The position numbers and the translations under genes were made by a program. Shown here in pieces: positions 1 to 10,492 of a stretch of DNA of 64,000 nucleotides (its first letter is position 1; each line of letters starts with the position of its first letter). Source of the stretch: Candidatus Thiodubiliella sp. (GTDB lineage Bacteria > Pseudomonadota > Gammaproteobacteria > PS1 > Pseudothioglobaceae); assembly GCA_029237605.1 (NCBI GenBank), contig JAQRGB010000001.1, positions 576,033-640,032 of the forward strand. The letters run 5' to 3'. The notes under the pieces are model-generated. The model worked only from the letters and a program-made list of their open reading frames with translations, had not been told where the DNA came from and made no database searches.

Positions 1-1199
1 TATTTGCATGTTCGTATTATGTGGTGCAACGAACTTGCCATACTGCTTTATTCGCACCTAAATTAGCAAGTTTTACTTTTTGGGGTTGGCAGGCCGTTAT
101 TTTATCTGCTGTTATTACTTTGCCATTAGGTTTTACCTCTAGTAAAGAATATGCTGAATTGGAATGGCCAATTGATATTTTAATAGCTATTGTTTGGATT
201 TCTTATGCCATTGTATTTTTTGGCACAATCGCACAACGAAAAATTAAATCTATTTATGTTGCAAATTGGTTTTTTGGTGCATTCATTATTACTATTGCAA
301 TGCTACATATTGTCAACAGTGCAGCTCTACCTGTTTCTTTTTTAAAGTCTTATTCTGCCTATGCAGGTGTTCAAGATGCTATGATCCAATGGTGGTATGG
401 GCATAATGCAGTAGGATTTTTTCTAACAGCTGGGTTTCTTGGCATGATGTATTACTTCCTTCCTAAACAAGCAGAACGCCCTGTTTATTCTTATCGTCTT
501 TCTGTGGTGCATTTTTGGGCGCTTTGTTTTACCTATATTTGGGCTGGGCCACACCATTTGCATTACACTGCATTACCTGATTGGACGCAATCTTTAGGCA
601 TGGTACTTTCTTTAATTCTTCTCGCACCCTCCTGGGGTGGTATGATTAATGGCATGATGACCTTATCTGGTGCATGGGATAAACTACGTACAGACCCTAT
701 TTTGAAATTCTTAGTGGTTTCTGTTTCTTTTTACGGCATGTCAACCTTTGAAGGCCCGATGATGGCAATCAAGTCGGATCGTAGCCATGTCGTTCTGTGA
801 GCCAAGGAGTTGACTCTGGTGCATTAGGTTGGGTTGCGTTCATTACAATTGGCTCAATGTATCACTTAATTCCTAAGTTATTTAACCGTAAAATTTACAG
901 TGTCGATCTTATTAATAAGCATTTTTGGATTTCAACAATTGGCGTAGTTCTGTATATTACTTCTATGTGGATATCAGGCATTATGCAGGGTTTAATGTGG
1001 CGAGCTGTTAATGATGACGGTACTTTAGCTTATAGTTTTGTGCAAACTGTACAAGCTATGCATCCTTATTATATTATTCGCTTTTTAGGAGTTGACTCTC
1101 TACCTTGTCTTCCTAAGACCGCTTGGCCTCCGACTTTATAAAACTATTGCAGGGCAAAAAGCTGTTGAGATAAAAATCCCTGCGCCAGTGCATCATTAG
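1..1199 (+). CDS. ccoN: cbb3-type cytochrome c oxidase subunit I (CcoN), 5'-partial, broken by adapter sequence
   Basis: This is the catalytic haem-copper subunit of the high-affinity cbb3 oxidase, an inner-membrane protein that reduces O2 and pumps protons. The reading frame is open from base 3 (starting FACSYYVV), so the N-terminus lies outside the window. Transmembrane stretches such as [17 protein letters not shown] and the CcoN-like [13 protein letters not shown] are clear. Native sequence stops after GPMMAIK (base 770) and resumes in another frame at [10 protein letters not shown] (815), with adapter between. The usual stretch containing the HVHSGA histidines is missing. A second adapter block at 1087-1136 precedes the true C-terminus, [20 protein letters not shown], which stops at 1199. 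ccoO follows 12 bases later. The real gene is probably intact; the interruptions are technical. Confidence 0.93.
771..817 (+). other. Embedded MGI/BGI sequencing adapter (site 1, in ccoN)
   Basis: Bases 771-812 match the 42-nt MGI/BGI read-2 adapter (begins AAGTCGGATCGTAGCC, ends GCCAAGGAGTTG). The next bases, ACTCT, equal the first five of the index seen complete at site 2. The last few may instead be native ccoN. It encodes the spurious tail SDRSHVVL and a frameshift. Confidence 0.97.
1087..1136 (+). other. Embedded MGI/BGI sequencing adapter with full index (site 2, in ccoN)
   Basis: This 50-base block shows the full adapter architecture. AGGAGTTG is the end of the read-2 adapter. The 10-nt index ACTCTCTACC follows. 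The complete 32-nt reverse complement of the read-1 adapter (begins TTGTCTTCCTAAGACC, ends GGCCTCCGACTT) closes it. It replaces the last transmembrane part of CcoN. Confidence 0.98.
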
Positions 1200-1211
1200 G
1201 AGGATAGTTAG

Positions 1212-1831
1212 ATGAAATTTCAAGAAAAAATTGAACAGCATGTTGGCAAGTTAATTATACTTACTTTAGCTGTAGTGAGCATTGGTGGCATGGTTCAAAT
1301 TGTGCCATTATTTTTTCAAAAATCAACTACAGAGCCTGTGGAGAACTTAAAGCCTTATCCTGCATTAGAATTATTAGGTCGTGATATTTATATTCGTGAA
1401 GGTTGTGTTGGTTGTCATTCACAAATGATCCGTCCTTTCCGTGCAGAAACGGAGCGTTATGGACATTACTCAGTAGCAGGTGAATTTGTTTATGACCGTC
1501 CTTTTTTATGGGGTTCGAAACGAACAGGGCCTGACTTACATCGTGTTGGTGGTCGCTATACAGACGATTGGCATCGGACACATTTAATTAATCCACGTGA
1601 TGTTGTGCCTGAGTCTATTATGCCGTCTTACCCTTGGTTGCAAAAAAATAAATTGGATATTAGTGACATTCAAACGCGTATGAAGACTTTGAGAACCTTA
1701 GGTTCTCCTTATAGTGATAAACAAATAGCGGCTGCGCCTAAAATGCTTGAAGGTAAGTCGGATCGTAGCCATGTCGTTCTGTGAGCCAAGGAGTTGACTC
1801 TCTAGGTTTATCAATTAAAACAAAGAGGTAG
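1212..1831 (+). CDS. ccoO: cbb3-type cytochrome c oxidase subunit II (CcoO), interrupted by adapter
   Basis: CcoO is the membrane-anchored monohaem c-type subunit of the cbb3 oxidase. Residues 1-35 hold one N-terminal transmembrane anchor ([22 protein letters not shown]). The haem site is CVGCH within [14 protein letters not shown], and a typical CcoO segment [10 protein letters not shown] follows. Native sequence is lost at 1755, where adapter begins and makes a false end (KSDRSHVVL). The genuine C-terminus, LGLSIKTKR, is still readable just after the adapter and stops at 1829-1831, so the gene probably runs to 1831. It starts 12 bases after ccoN with an AGGA ribosome site, and ccoQ begins 5 bases later. 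One operon. Confidence 0.95.
1755..1804 (+). other. Embedded MGI/BGI sequencing adapter (site 3, in ccoO)
   Basis: The full 42-nt read-2 adapter (1755-1796) is followed by ACTCTCTA, eight bases of the same index as at site 2. It sits between CcoO residue about 181 and the native C-terminal LGLSIKTKR. Confidence 0.98.
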
Positions 1832-1836
1832 GTTTT

Positions 1837-1995
1837 ATGGGATATATTGGTTTTTTACAAAGTATTTGGACAGTTGTTGTTTTTATTGTCTTTATCGCAA
1901 TTGTTTTGTGGGCGTGGAGCAGTCGCCGTCAGGTAGAGTTTGATGAAATCTCTAATGTAGCATTAGATTTATCCACGGACAGATCTAAGAAATGA
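1837..1995 (+). CDS. ccoQ: cbb3 oxidase small subunit CcoQ/FixQ
   Basis: A 52-residue protein, MGYIGFLQSIWTVVVF onward, with one transmembrane helix (about residues 7-29) and a polar tail ending DRSKK. Size, topology and position between ccoO and ccoP identify it as CcoQ, which stabilises the cbb3 complex. CcoQ proteins share little sequence, so the assignment rests mainly on context. The gene starts 5 bases after the ccoO stop with AGAGG upstream. It is untouched by adapter. Confidence 0.85.
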   Translation: MGYIGFLQSIWTVVVFIVFIAIVLWAWSSRRQVEFDEISNVALDLSTDRSKK

Positions 1996-2018
1996 TAGTT
2001 ATTTAATAGGAGGTTAAT

Positions 2019-2950
2019 ATGTCTGATTTTGTGAATGATTTTTGGCATTGGTTTATTGTTATAATTACCCTTAGTGGTATTTTTTGGTGTGTTTTTTTAT
2101 TGTATAGCAATTCTAAAGTTACACTAAAAAAAGGCCAAGATGCAAAATCAACAGGACATGTTTGGGATGGCATTGAGGAATTAAACACACCACTGCCAAA
2201 ATGGTGGTCAAATATGTTTTATTTAACTATTATTTTTGGGCTTATCTATCTTATTTTATACCCTGGTCTTGGTACATATAAAGGCTTATTAAACTGGACA
2301 CAAATAGAGGAGTATAGCGATGAGATTAAATATGCACAGAACGACATGGCTACGATCCGACTTTATATTTGAAAAATATCGTAATACAGAGATAAAAAAG
2401 TTAGCAAAAAATGATGAAGCAATGAAAACAGGTGCGCGCTTATTTAGTGCCTATTGTTCAGTATGCCATGGTTCTGATGCTCGTGGAGCAAAAGGTTTTC
2501 CTAATTTGCGTGATGATGAATGGTTATGGGGTGGAAGTACTAAACAAATCAAAGAATCTATCTTAAATGGTCGTCGTGCTTCAATGCCCGCATGGGGGGG
2601 CGCTCTTGGTGACAAGGGTGTTGAAGAAGTTAGCGCTTATGTAATGAGTCTTTCAGGACGTTCTGTTGACAAAACTAAGGCAGTAGCAGGCAAGGCTCGT
2701 TTTGTTATGTGTGTCAGCTGTCATGGTATTGATGGAAAGGGTAATGTTGCTCTAGGTGCGCCAGATTTAACGAATAAGTCTTGGACTTACGGAGGAAGTC
2801 GGAGGCCAAGCGGTCTTAGGAAGACAATCCTTTTGTACAACTCCTGCACATGGTCGCTCTGGCATTATGCCAGCACATAAAGATTTTTTAGGTAGAAATC
2901 GTGTGCATGTTTTATCAGCTTATATTTTAAGTTTATCTGATAAAAAGTAA
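2019..2950 (+). CDS. ccoP: cbb3-type cytochrome c oxidase subunit III (CcoP), interrupted by two adapters
   Basis: CcoP is the dihaem c-type electron-entry subunit. Two N-terminal membrane helices (FWHWFIVIITLSGIFWCVFLL and NMFYLTIIFGLIYLILY) flank the WDGIEELNTPLPKWW motif typical of CcoP. Two haem motifs follow: CSVCHG near 2455 and CVSCHG near 2710. Adapter at 2335-2363 shifts the frame, and another at 2796-2845 separates the last native block, HGRSGIMPAHKDFLG...LSLSDKK, which stops at 2948-2950. All conserved parts are present across the pieces, so the biological gene is inferred to be intact. The start has a GGAGG site at 2011. Last gene of ccoNOQP. Confidence 0.94.
2335..2363 (+). other. 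Embedded MGI/BGI sequencing adapter (site 4, in ccoP)
   Basis: Twenty-nine bases beginning CACAGAACGACATGG and ending CGATCCGACTT equal the 3' part of the reverse-complement read-2 adapter. It encodes the false residues QNDMATIRL and shifts the CcoP frame. Confidence 0.96.
2796..2845 (+). other. Embedded MGI/BGI sequencing adapter with a second index (site 5, in ccoP)
   Basis: The whole 32-nt read-1 adapter (2796-2827, begins AAGTCGGAGGCC, ends AGGAAGACAA) is followed by a 10-nt index, TCCTTTTGTA, then CAACTCCT, the start of the next adapter arm. This index differs from that at site 2. Confidence 0.98.
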
Positions 2951-3490
2951 AACATTTAAAAAAAATAAAAATAGCTTAAGTTTTAAGAGAAGAAGTGATT
3001 AAATATTTTGAAAAAACTAAAAATTATTATAATTTTCTGCGAGCTAAGTTATATAAATTAAAAATATAGGATGTTTACTAAAAACATCCGTTCTTTTATT
3101 GATGGACTTACTAAGAATATTTATATTTAGGATAATTTATTAGATATGTTAAATATAAATAAAATAACAATATATTAATGCAGATAGTATATATTTATAA
3201 TGGTTGTTATCTAAAAAACTATCAAAAGTAAGCATGTATGGTTAAATTAATTATAAACAATTAATTGGTTTATAAGTCTGCATAAGATAGATTAAAGGAT
3301 TACGCCTAATTTACTAATTATGAGTTTTACAATCTAGTTTGTACTCTTTTTCTTAGTCATTTTTGATTAGTACAATTATAAATATTTTGGTTTTAGCTGA
3401 CTTTTCATAAATATTTACTATAGTAGTATTATTTTTAATAAAATGAATAATTTTTTACCAATTATTTGTAATTAACAAGAAGACTTTAAA
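2951..3490. other. Long AT-rich intergenic region between ccoP and ccoG
   Basis: About 540 bases without a recognisable gene on either strand. It holds one terminator-like hairpin (listed separately) and otherwise AT-rich sequence with many stops. The promoter of ccoG presumably lies near its 3' end, but no convincing -35/-10 pair or FNR-type site was picked out. Confidence 0.6.
3069..3098 (+). terminator. Terminator-like hairpin after ccoNOQP
   Basis: GGATGTTT (3069-3076) pairs perfectly with AAACATCC (3082-3089) around a 5-nt loop and is followed by GTTCTTTTATT. It sits about 120 bases after the ccoP stop, so it may end the ccoNOQP transcript. Confidence 0.6.
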
Positions 3491-4890
3491 ATGTCAAAAC
3501 AAAAACACTCTGAAGAGTCACAAGAAATTAGTTTATATGCTGAGCATAAAAAGATTTATCCTCGTCAAGCACACGGTACATTTGCCATGTTGCGTGTTAT
3601 TGGCATTCTTTCTTTATTAGGTTTATACTACTTTATTCCTTGGTTGCAATGGGATGGAAGTCAAGCAATTTTATTTGACTTACCTGCGCGTAAGTTTTAT
3701 ATTTTAGGGCTAACATTCTGGCCACAAGATTTTGTTTATCTTGCATTGTTGCTTGTTTTAGCAGCCTTATCATTATTCTTTTTTACCGCTTTAGCGGGAC
3801 GACTATGGTGTGGTTACTCCTGCCCACAAACAGTATGGACAGAGGCTTTTTATGGATTGAGCGTAAGATTGAAGGCCCACGTAATCAGCAAATTAAACGT
3901 GATAAGCAGGATTGGAATGCAGAAAAAATACGAATAAAGACGATAAAACACTTTATTTGGATTGTTTTATCATTTTATACAGGAATTACCTTCGTTGGTT
4001 ATTTTACTCCTATTCGTGAATTGATCGATTTGATTATGCAGTTGTCATTAGGATCTTGGGAATGGTTTTGGGTTATATTTTATTCATTTGCAATTTATGG
4101 TAATGCAGGTTGGTTGCGTGAACAAGTGTGCATTTATATGTGTCCTTATGCACGTTTTCAGAGTCAACTCCTTGGCTCACAGAACGACATGGCTACGATC
4201 CGACTTAATGAAAAGCGTGGAGAGCCTCGTGGTTCGCGCAAAAAAGGCATTAATTACGAGGAGCAAAATTTAGGTGCATGTACCGATTGTTCGCTTTGTG
4301 TTCAAGTTTGCCCTACAGGAATTGATATTCGTGACGGCCTACAATATCAATGTATTGGCTGTGCGGCGTGTATTGATGTTTGTGATGAAGTGATGGATAA
4401 AATGAATTATCCAAAGAAGCTAATTAGTTATACAACTTTAAGCATCTTAGAGGGTAAAAAAACGCATATTTTACGCCCACGTATTGTATTTTATGTTGCG
4501 CTGCTTATTGTGCTGACACTTGGTATTTTGTACAGTATATTAACGCGTATTCCTCTTTCGTTGGATGTTATTCGTGATAGGAATACTTTGTTTCGTGAGA
4601 CTAATGAAGGTTTGATTGAAAATGTTTATAAAATTCAAATAATAAACAAAGATACACAGTCACACCATTATCAATTACGTGCCTCTGGCATTAAAGGACT
4701 ACAGATTAAAATGGATACTCAAAATATTCATGTAGATAGTGGCCAAAATAGTGAAATTGTTGTGCGTTTACAAGTTGATCCAGAGAATTTAAAAAGCCGT
4801 AGTAGTAACATTACTTTTATGTTGAATACTAAAAAAGGCAATATAAATATTGAAGAAGAAGCACGTTTTGTTGGTCCAACTCCTAGGTAA
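3491..4890 (+). CDS. ccoG: cbb3 oxidase accessory protein CcoG (FixG), with one frameshift and an in-frame adapter
   Basis: CcoG is a membrane ferredoxin-like protein needed for cbb3 oxidase assembly, linked to copper reduction. The 5' part (3491-3850) gives RLWCGYSCPQTVWTEAF. The frame then slips at T5 (3847-3851), and one extra T restores FLWIERKIEGPRNQ. Two ferredoxin clusters, CTDCSLCVQVCP and CIGCAACIDVCDE, lie at 4278-4395, followed by a C-terminal immunoglobulin-like FixG domain. Residues [14 protein letters not shown] before NEKRGEPRGSR are adapter translated in frame and replace the native segment. With the missing T restored the protein is about 466 residues, as expected. ccoH follows 5 bases later. 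Confidence 0.93.
4160..4206 (+). other. Embedded MGI/BGI sequencing adapter (site 6, in ccoG)
   Basis: The complete reverse-complement read-2 adapter (4165-4206, begins CAACTCCTTGGC, ends CGATCCGACTT) is preceded by AGAGT, the end of the site-2 index read on the other strand. Here the adapter keeps the frame open, so gene callers would not notice it. Confidence 0.98.
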
Positions 4891-4895
4891 TTAAG

Positions 4896-5399
4896 ATGAA
4901 AAGTTTAAGTAAAGCTCCATGGTATAAAAGTTCTATTGTCTGGATGTTAATTTCAGTTCCAGGCAGTGCAGTGATAATGGGAGTTGTAATGATTGTTTTG
5001 GCGATTAGTAGTAGTGACGGTTTAGTGGCTGATGACTACTATAAACAGGGTAAAGAAATCAACCGCAGCTTGATTCGTGATAAAAGAGCCAGCGAATATG
5101 CATTACATGCACAACTATATTGGATTGACAATCAAACAGTTAACGTTAAATTTCAAGCAAATGACACAAGTATTTATCATAACAAAAAAATCAAACTACA
5201 TCTTCGGCATCCAACTCGAGAAGGGTTTGATATACATGTTAAGTTAAAATCTATGGGTAATGGATTATATGAGGCTAAAGTTGCTAAAAATTTAAAACAA
5301 GGACGCTGGAAGGTTGAAATTAGCACTAATATTTGGCGCTTAATGGGGCGCTTGCAATGGCCTATGCAGCAACATTTATTGCTTAATTTTATTGCTTAA
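4896..5399 (+). CDS. ccoH: cbb3 oxidase assembly protein FixH/CcoH
   Basis: A 167-residue protein with one N-terminal membrane helix (WMLISVPGSAVIMGVVMIVLAI, about 16-37) followed by the FixH hallmark VADDYYKQGKEINR and a periplasmic beta-rich domain ending WRLMGRLQWPMQQHLLLNF. FixH/CcoH interacts with the cbb3 subunits during assembly and forms an operon with ccoG here. The last codons fall in a 13-bp tandem repeat that supplies the stop codon. No ccoI or ccoS is present in the window, so the copper ATPase and maturation factor must lie elsewhere if retained. Confidence 0.9.
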   Translation: MKSLSKAPWYKSSIVWMLISVPGSAVIMGVVMIVLAISSSDGLVADDYYKQGKEINRSLIRDKRASEYALHAQLYWIDNQTVNVKFQANDTSIYHNKKIKLHLRHPTREGFDIHVKLKSMGNGLYEAKVAKNLKQGRWKVEISTNIWRLMGRLQWPMQQHLLLNFIA

Positions 5400-5403
5400 T
5401 TTT
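5378..5403 (+). repeat. 13-bp direct duplication at the end of ccoH
   Basis: ATTGCTTAATTTT occurs twice in tandem (5378-5390, 5391-5403). The ccoH stop TAA is in the second copy. In the first copy the TTAA is read in another frame, so the duplication sits exactly over the C-terminus. Confidence 0.85.
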
Positions 5404-5655
5404 ATTGATAAATAATGTTTTGTTTGTGGCTACTAGCTTTTACTTAAAAAGTATGAAGTTACATATAAATAATTAACACTTAAATAAAGTCATTATTAAC
5501 TAAATAGTTGATAAATTGGATTCTGGGATATGAAAATAATTAGAATTTAAAGGCATGCTTATGGGCCTAATAGGAGCAGATATATGTTAACTTGGTGTAG
5601 CGCATTTATAAGTAGAATTTACTTATATTAATCTTAATCTTAATAAGTATTAACT

Positions 5656-5943
5656 TTACTTACAGTTGTAGTTACGAAAGAAACCCAAGTCATTAACATT
5701 ATTAAAACCCATTTGTATCGAATAATTTTTAGTAATTGAAGAGCGAACACCTGTTACACAATATAAAATAATAATTTTATTCTAATCAAGAATATCTTTT
5801 GCATTCATGATAACTTGCAGAGATAAGTTGATTGCATTTGGCAATGTTCCTTGAGCAAATTCAGATACTGATCGAACATCGACTAATTGAGCACCTTTGA
5901 TTAATAGTTTATAAGCATCTTTGCCTGAAAATGAGTTTGACAT
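5656..5943 (-). pseudogene. Rhodanese-like sulfurtransferase, interrupted by an in-frame TAG
   Basis: Read from ATG at 5943, the frame gives MSNSFSGKDAYKLLIKGAQ, then LVDVRSVSEFAQGTLPNAINL, a classic rhodanese N-terminal block. An in-frame TAG at codon 54 (5782-5784) interrupts it. After the stop the same frame continues IILYCVTGVRSS, the active-site loop with its cysteine and C-x-T-G-x-R pattern, to a TAA at 5656. The full frame would give 95 residues, the usual size of single-domain rhodaneses. Since the frame itself is unbroken, this is either young decay or one base error. Confidence 0.75.
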
Positions 5944-6017
5944 AGTATAATTCTATAAATAATTTTGCAAATTGATACACTTTTTTATACTAGGTGTTCA
6001 ATATTAAATATATATTA

Positions 6018-7650
<1,633 letters not shown>

Positions 7651-7652
7651 TT

Positions 7653-9504
7653 ATGAATCAGTACTCTAACTTAAAAAATGTATTAATTGTTTTTCCTTAC
7701 TGCTTTCTGCATTATATGCTTTACCAAATATCTTTGGTTCAGATTTGGCAGTGCAAGTGTCAAGTGCTGGTGATAAGTTTATTACTGAGCACGATTTAAA
7801 TAAAATAACCGACACACTGAAAAGTAAAGACATTAATTACAAATCAGCAAACTTATCAAATCGTCGTATTTTGATACGTTTTGACAATAATGCCAGTCAA
7901 TTGTCTGCCAAGGATTTGCTCAAAACATCATTAGGTCGTAATTACGTGGTGGCGCTTAATCTTGCGCCTTCAGTGCCATTATGGTTGTCTAATTTAGGTG
8001 GTAAGGCAATGTCACTTGGTTTAGATTTACGAGGTGGTGTGCATTTCTTGTTGGAAGTAGATATGCATGCAGTAATGATAATGTCAATTGATAAGTACTA
8101 TAATGAGTTACGCACACTCTTGCGTGTTGATCGTCTGTACAAAAGTATTAAGAAAGAAGGTAAAGGCATTACTATTCGCCTCAAAACTGCTGACTCAAGA
8201 AACAAAGTATTAAAAATTATTAAGTCAGAATTAAGTGATTTAATAATTTTAGAAACCAGTAATCAAGATGATTTACTAGTTCATCTTGTCGTTAGCGATG
8301 ATGCACAAGAAGACGGTAAAAAAAACGCACTAAAACAAAATATTACTACATTGAGAAATCGTGTTAATGAGTTAGGCGTAGCAGAGCCTATTATCCAACA
8401 ACAGGGTTTAGAACGTATTGTAGTACAGTTGCCAGGCGTACAAGATACAGCAAGAGCTAAGGAGATTTTAGGTGCAGTGGCAACTTTAGAGTTTAAATTA
8501 GTGGATGAGGAAAACGACCCACAAGTAGCAATTCAATCTGGCAGGGTGCCAATTGGATCAAAACTTTATTATTTCAAAGATGGGAGGCCTTTGTTGTTAA
8601 AAAATAGAATAATTACTACAGGTGAAAATATTACTGGTGCAGTTTCAGGTGTTGATCAAGGTAGTAGCACACCAATGGTGAATATCACTTTGGATAATGT
8701 CGGTGGCCGTGCAATGTTGAATACCACTAAGAAATATTTGCACCATCGTATGGCTGTAGTATTTATTGAAAATAAGGTAGAAACTATCGCTAAAAATAAT
8801 AAGATTGTTAAAAAACGAACCACTACCAAAGATATTATTAATGCTGCCACCATTCAGGGCACGTTTTCATCACGTTTTCAGATTACTGGCATTGGTAGCG
8901 GTAGAGAAGCACGTAATTTAGCATTATTACTTAGAGCTGGTTCTCTTTCAGCACCAATTGAAATTATTGAAGAACGTACTATTGGGCCGAGCTTAGGCGC
9001 AGATAATATTGAAAAAGGCATACTGAGCGTTATTACTGGTTTTATTTTGGTGTTAATATTTATGGCTATGCGTTATCGTGTATTTGGTATGGTGGCAAAT
9101 ATTGCCCTGACACTTAATTTGGTTATGATTATTGCAGCACTTTCTTTGTTACAAGCTACGTTGACTTTACCAGGTATTGCTGGCATCGTGCTTACTGTGG
9201 GCATGGCAGTGGACGCTAATGTATTGATTTTTGAGCGTATTAAGGAAGAACTAGGTTTAAATAGCAATATTCAAAAGGCTATTGCAAGTGGCTATGATAA
9301 GGCTTTTTAACAATTGCAGATGCTAATATTACCACGCTGATTGCGGCGCTAGTATTATTTACTTTTGGTACAGGCCCAATTAAAGGTTTTGCCATTACTT
9401 TATCAATTGGTATTATTACCTCAATGTTTACGGCAGTTATTGTTTCCAGAGCTATTATTAATAAGATTCATGGCAATAAAAAACTACAGGAGTTGTCAAT
9501 ATGA
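7653..9504 (+). CDS. secD: Protein translocase subunit SecD, with two homopolymer frameshifts
   Basis: SecD uses the proton gradient to help pull secreted proteins across the inner membrane with SecF. The start ATG at 7653 gives [14 protein letters not shown], then slips at T5 (7690-7694); six T would give [22 protein letters not shown]. The body has [15 protein letters not shown] and [16 protein letters not shown], then SecD membrane motifs including [19 protein letters not shown] second slip at T5 (9304-9308) separates [20 protein letters not shown]. Restoring both bases gives 617 residues (E. coli 615). The stop overlaps secF by ATGA. Intact in life, I infer. Confidence 0.94.
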
Positions 9505-10421
9505 AAGCGTTAAATGTTTCTAAAATTGATTTTATTGGTAGGCGTATTTATGCTATTATTTTTTCATTACTGTTGATTTTTATTTCAATATTTTCACTAT
9601 CAACTAATGGTTTAAAATTTGGTATTGATTTCACTGGCGGTACTTTACTTGAAGTAAGTTACCAGAAAAATATTGATTTGACCGATGTCAGATCTGCACT
9701 TAGCGAAGCAAAGTTTAAAGGTATTAATGTGCAATATTTTGGCTCAACCAAAGAAATTTTAATTCGTCTTGAGCCACAATCTATTTCTAGCGCAGAACTC
9801 AGTTCTAAAATTATCCGCCTGTTAGGTGATGATGTTGATATTCGTCGTGTTGAATTTGTTGGGCCAAAAGTTGGCGAAGAACTAACCAATAATGGCGGTT
9901 TAGCAATGCTGTATGCACTTATTGGTATCTTGATTTATGTAGCATTTCGTTTTGAATATCGTTTTGCCCTAGGCTCTATTTCAGCGCTTATTCACGATGT
10001 AATTATTACCTTGGGTATTTTTTCTATTTTGCAAATAGAATTTAATTTAACAGTATTAGCTGCGATTTTAGCGGTGATTGGTTATTCGTTAAATGATACT
10101 ATTGTAGTATTTGACCGTATTCGTGAGAACTTTTTATCAACTCGACATACAGATTCCAAAAAAATTATCAATGGCGCACTTAATCAAACTCTTTCTAGAA
10201 CTATTATGACTTCAGTAACAACTCTATTGGTATTATTGGCATTGTTCTTTTTAGGCGGTGAAATTATTCATAGTTTTGCCTTGGCGTTGTTAGTCGGTGT
10301 AGTGATTGGCACTTACTCATCTATTTATGTGGCAAGTTCAATGATTTTAGCACTTGGCATTAGTAAAGAAGATTTATTGCCTTCTGAGAAAGAAGAGCGG
10401 GAAATTGATAACAGGCCTTAA
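9501..10421 (+). CDS. secF: Protein translocase subunit SecF
   Basis: SecF is the 306-residue partner of SecD in the SecDF export motor. It has the N-terminal helix followed by the [17 protein letters not shown] block of the SecF periplasmic domain. The RND-type membrane core includes [19 protein letters not shown] and the C-terminal [23 protein letters not shown]. Length and motifs are complete and the frame is unbroken. It is translationally coupled to secD (ATGA) and ends the serS-yajC-secDF cluster. Confidence 0.96.
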   Translation: MKALNVSKIDFIGRRIYAIIFSLLLIFISIFSLSTNGLKFGIDFTGGTLLEVSYQKNIDLTDVRSALSEAKFKGINVQYFGSTKEILIRLEPQSISSAELSSKIIRLLGDDVDIRRVEFVGPKVGEELTNNGGLAMLYALIGILIYVAFRFEYRFALGSISALIHDVIITLGIFSILQIEFNLTVLAAILAVIGYSLNDTIVVFDRIRENFLSTRHTDSKKIINGALNQTLSRTIMTSVTTLLVLLALFFLGGEIIHSFALALLVGVVIGTYSSIYVASSMILALGISKEDLLPSEKEEREIDNRP

Positions 10422-10492
10422 AAGTTTTTGTAACATTAATAGTAATATCTTATTTAGTGCTACTAATTATTTAATTGAGAAAAATAGTGCGT

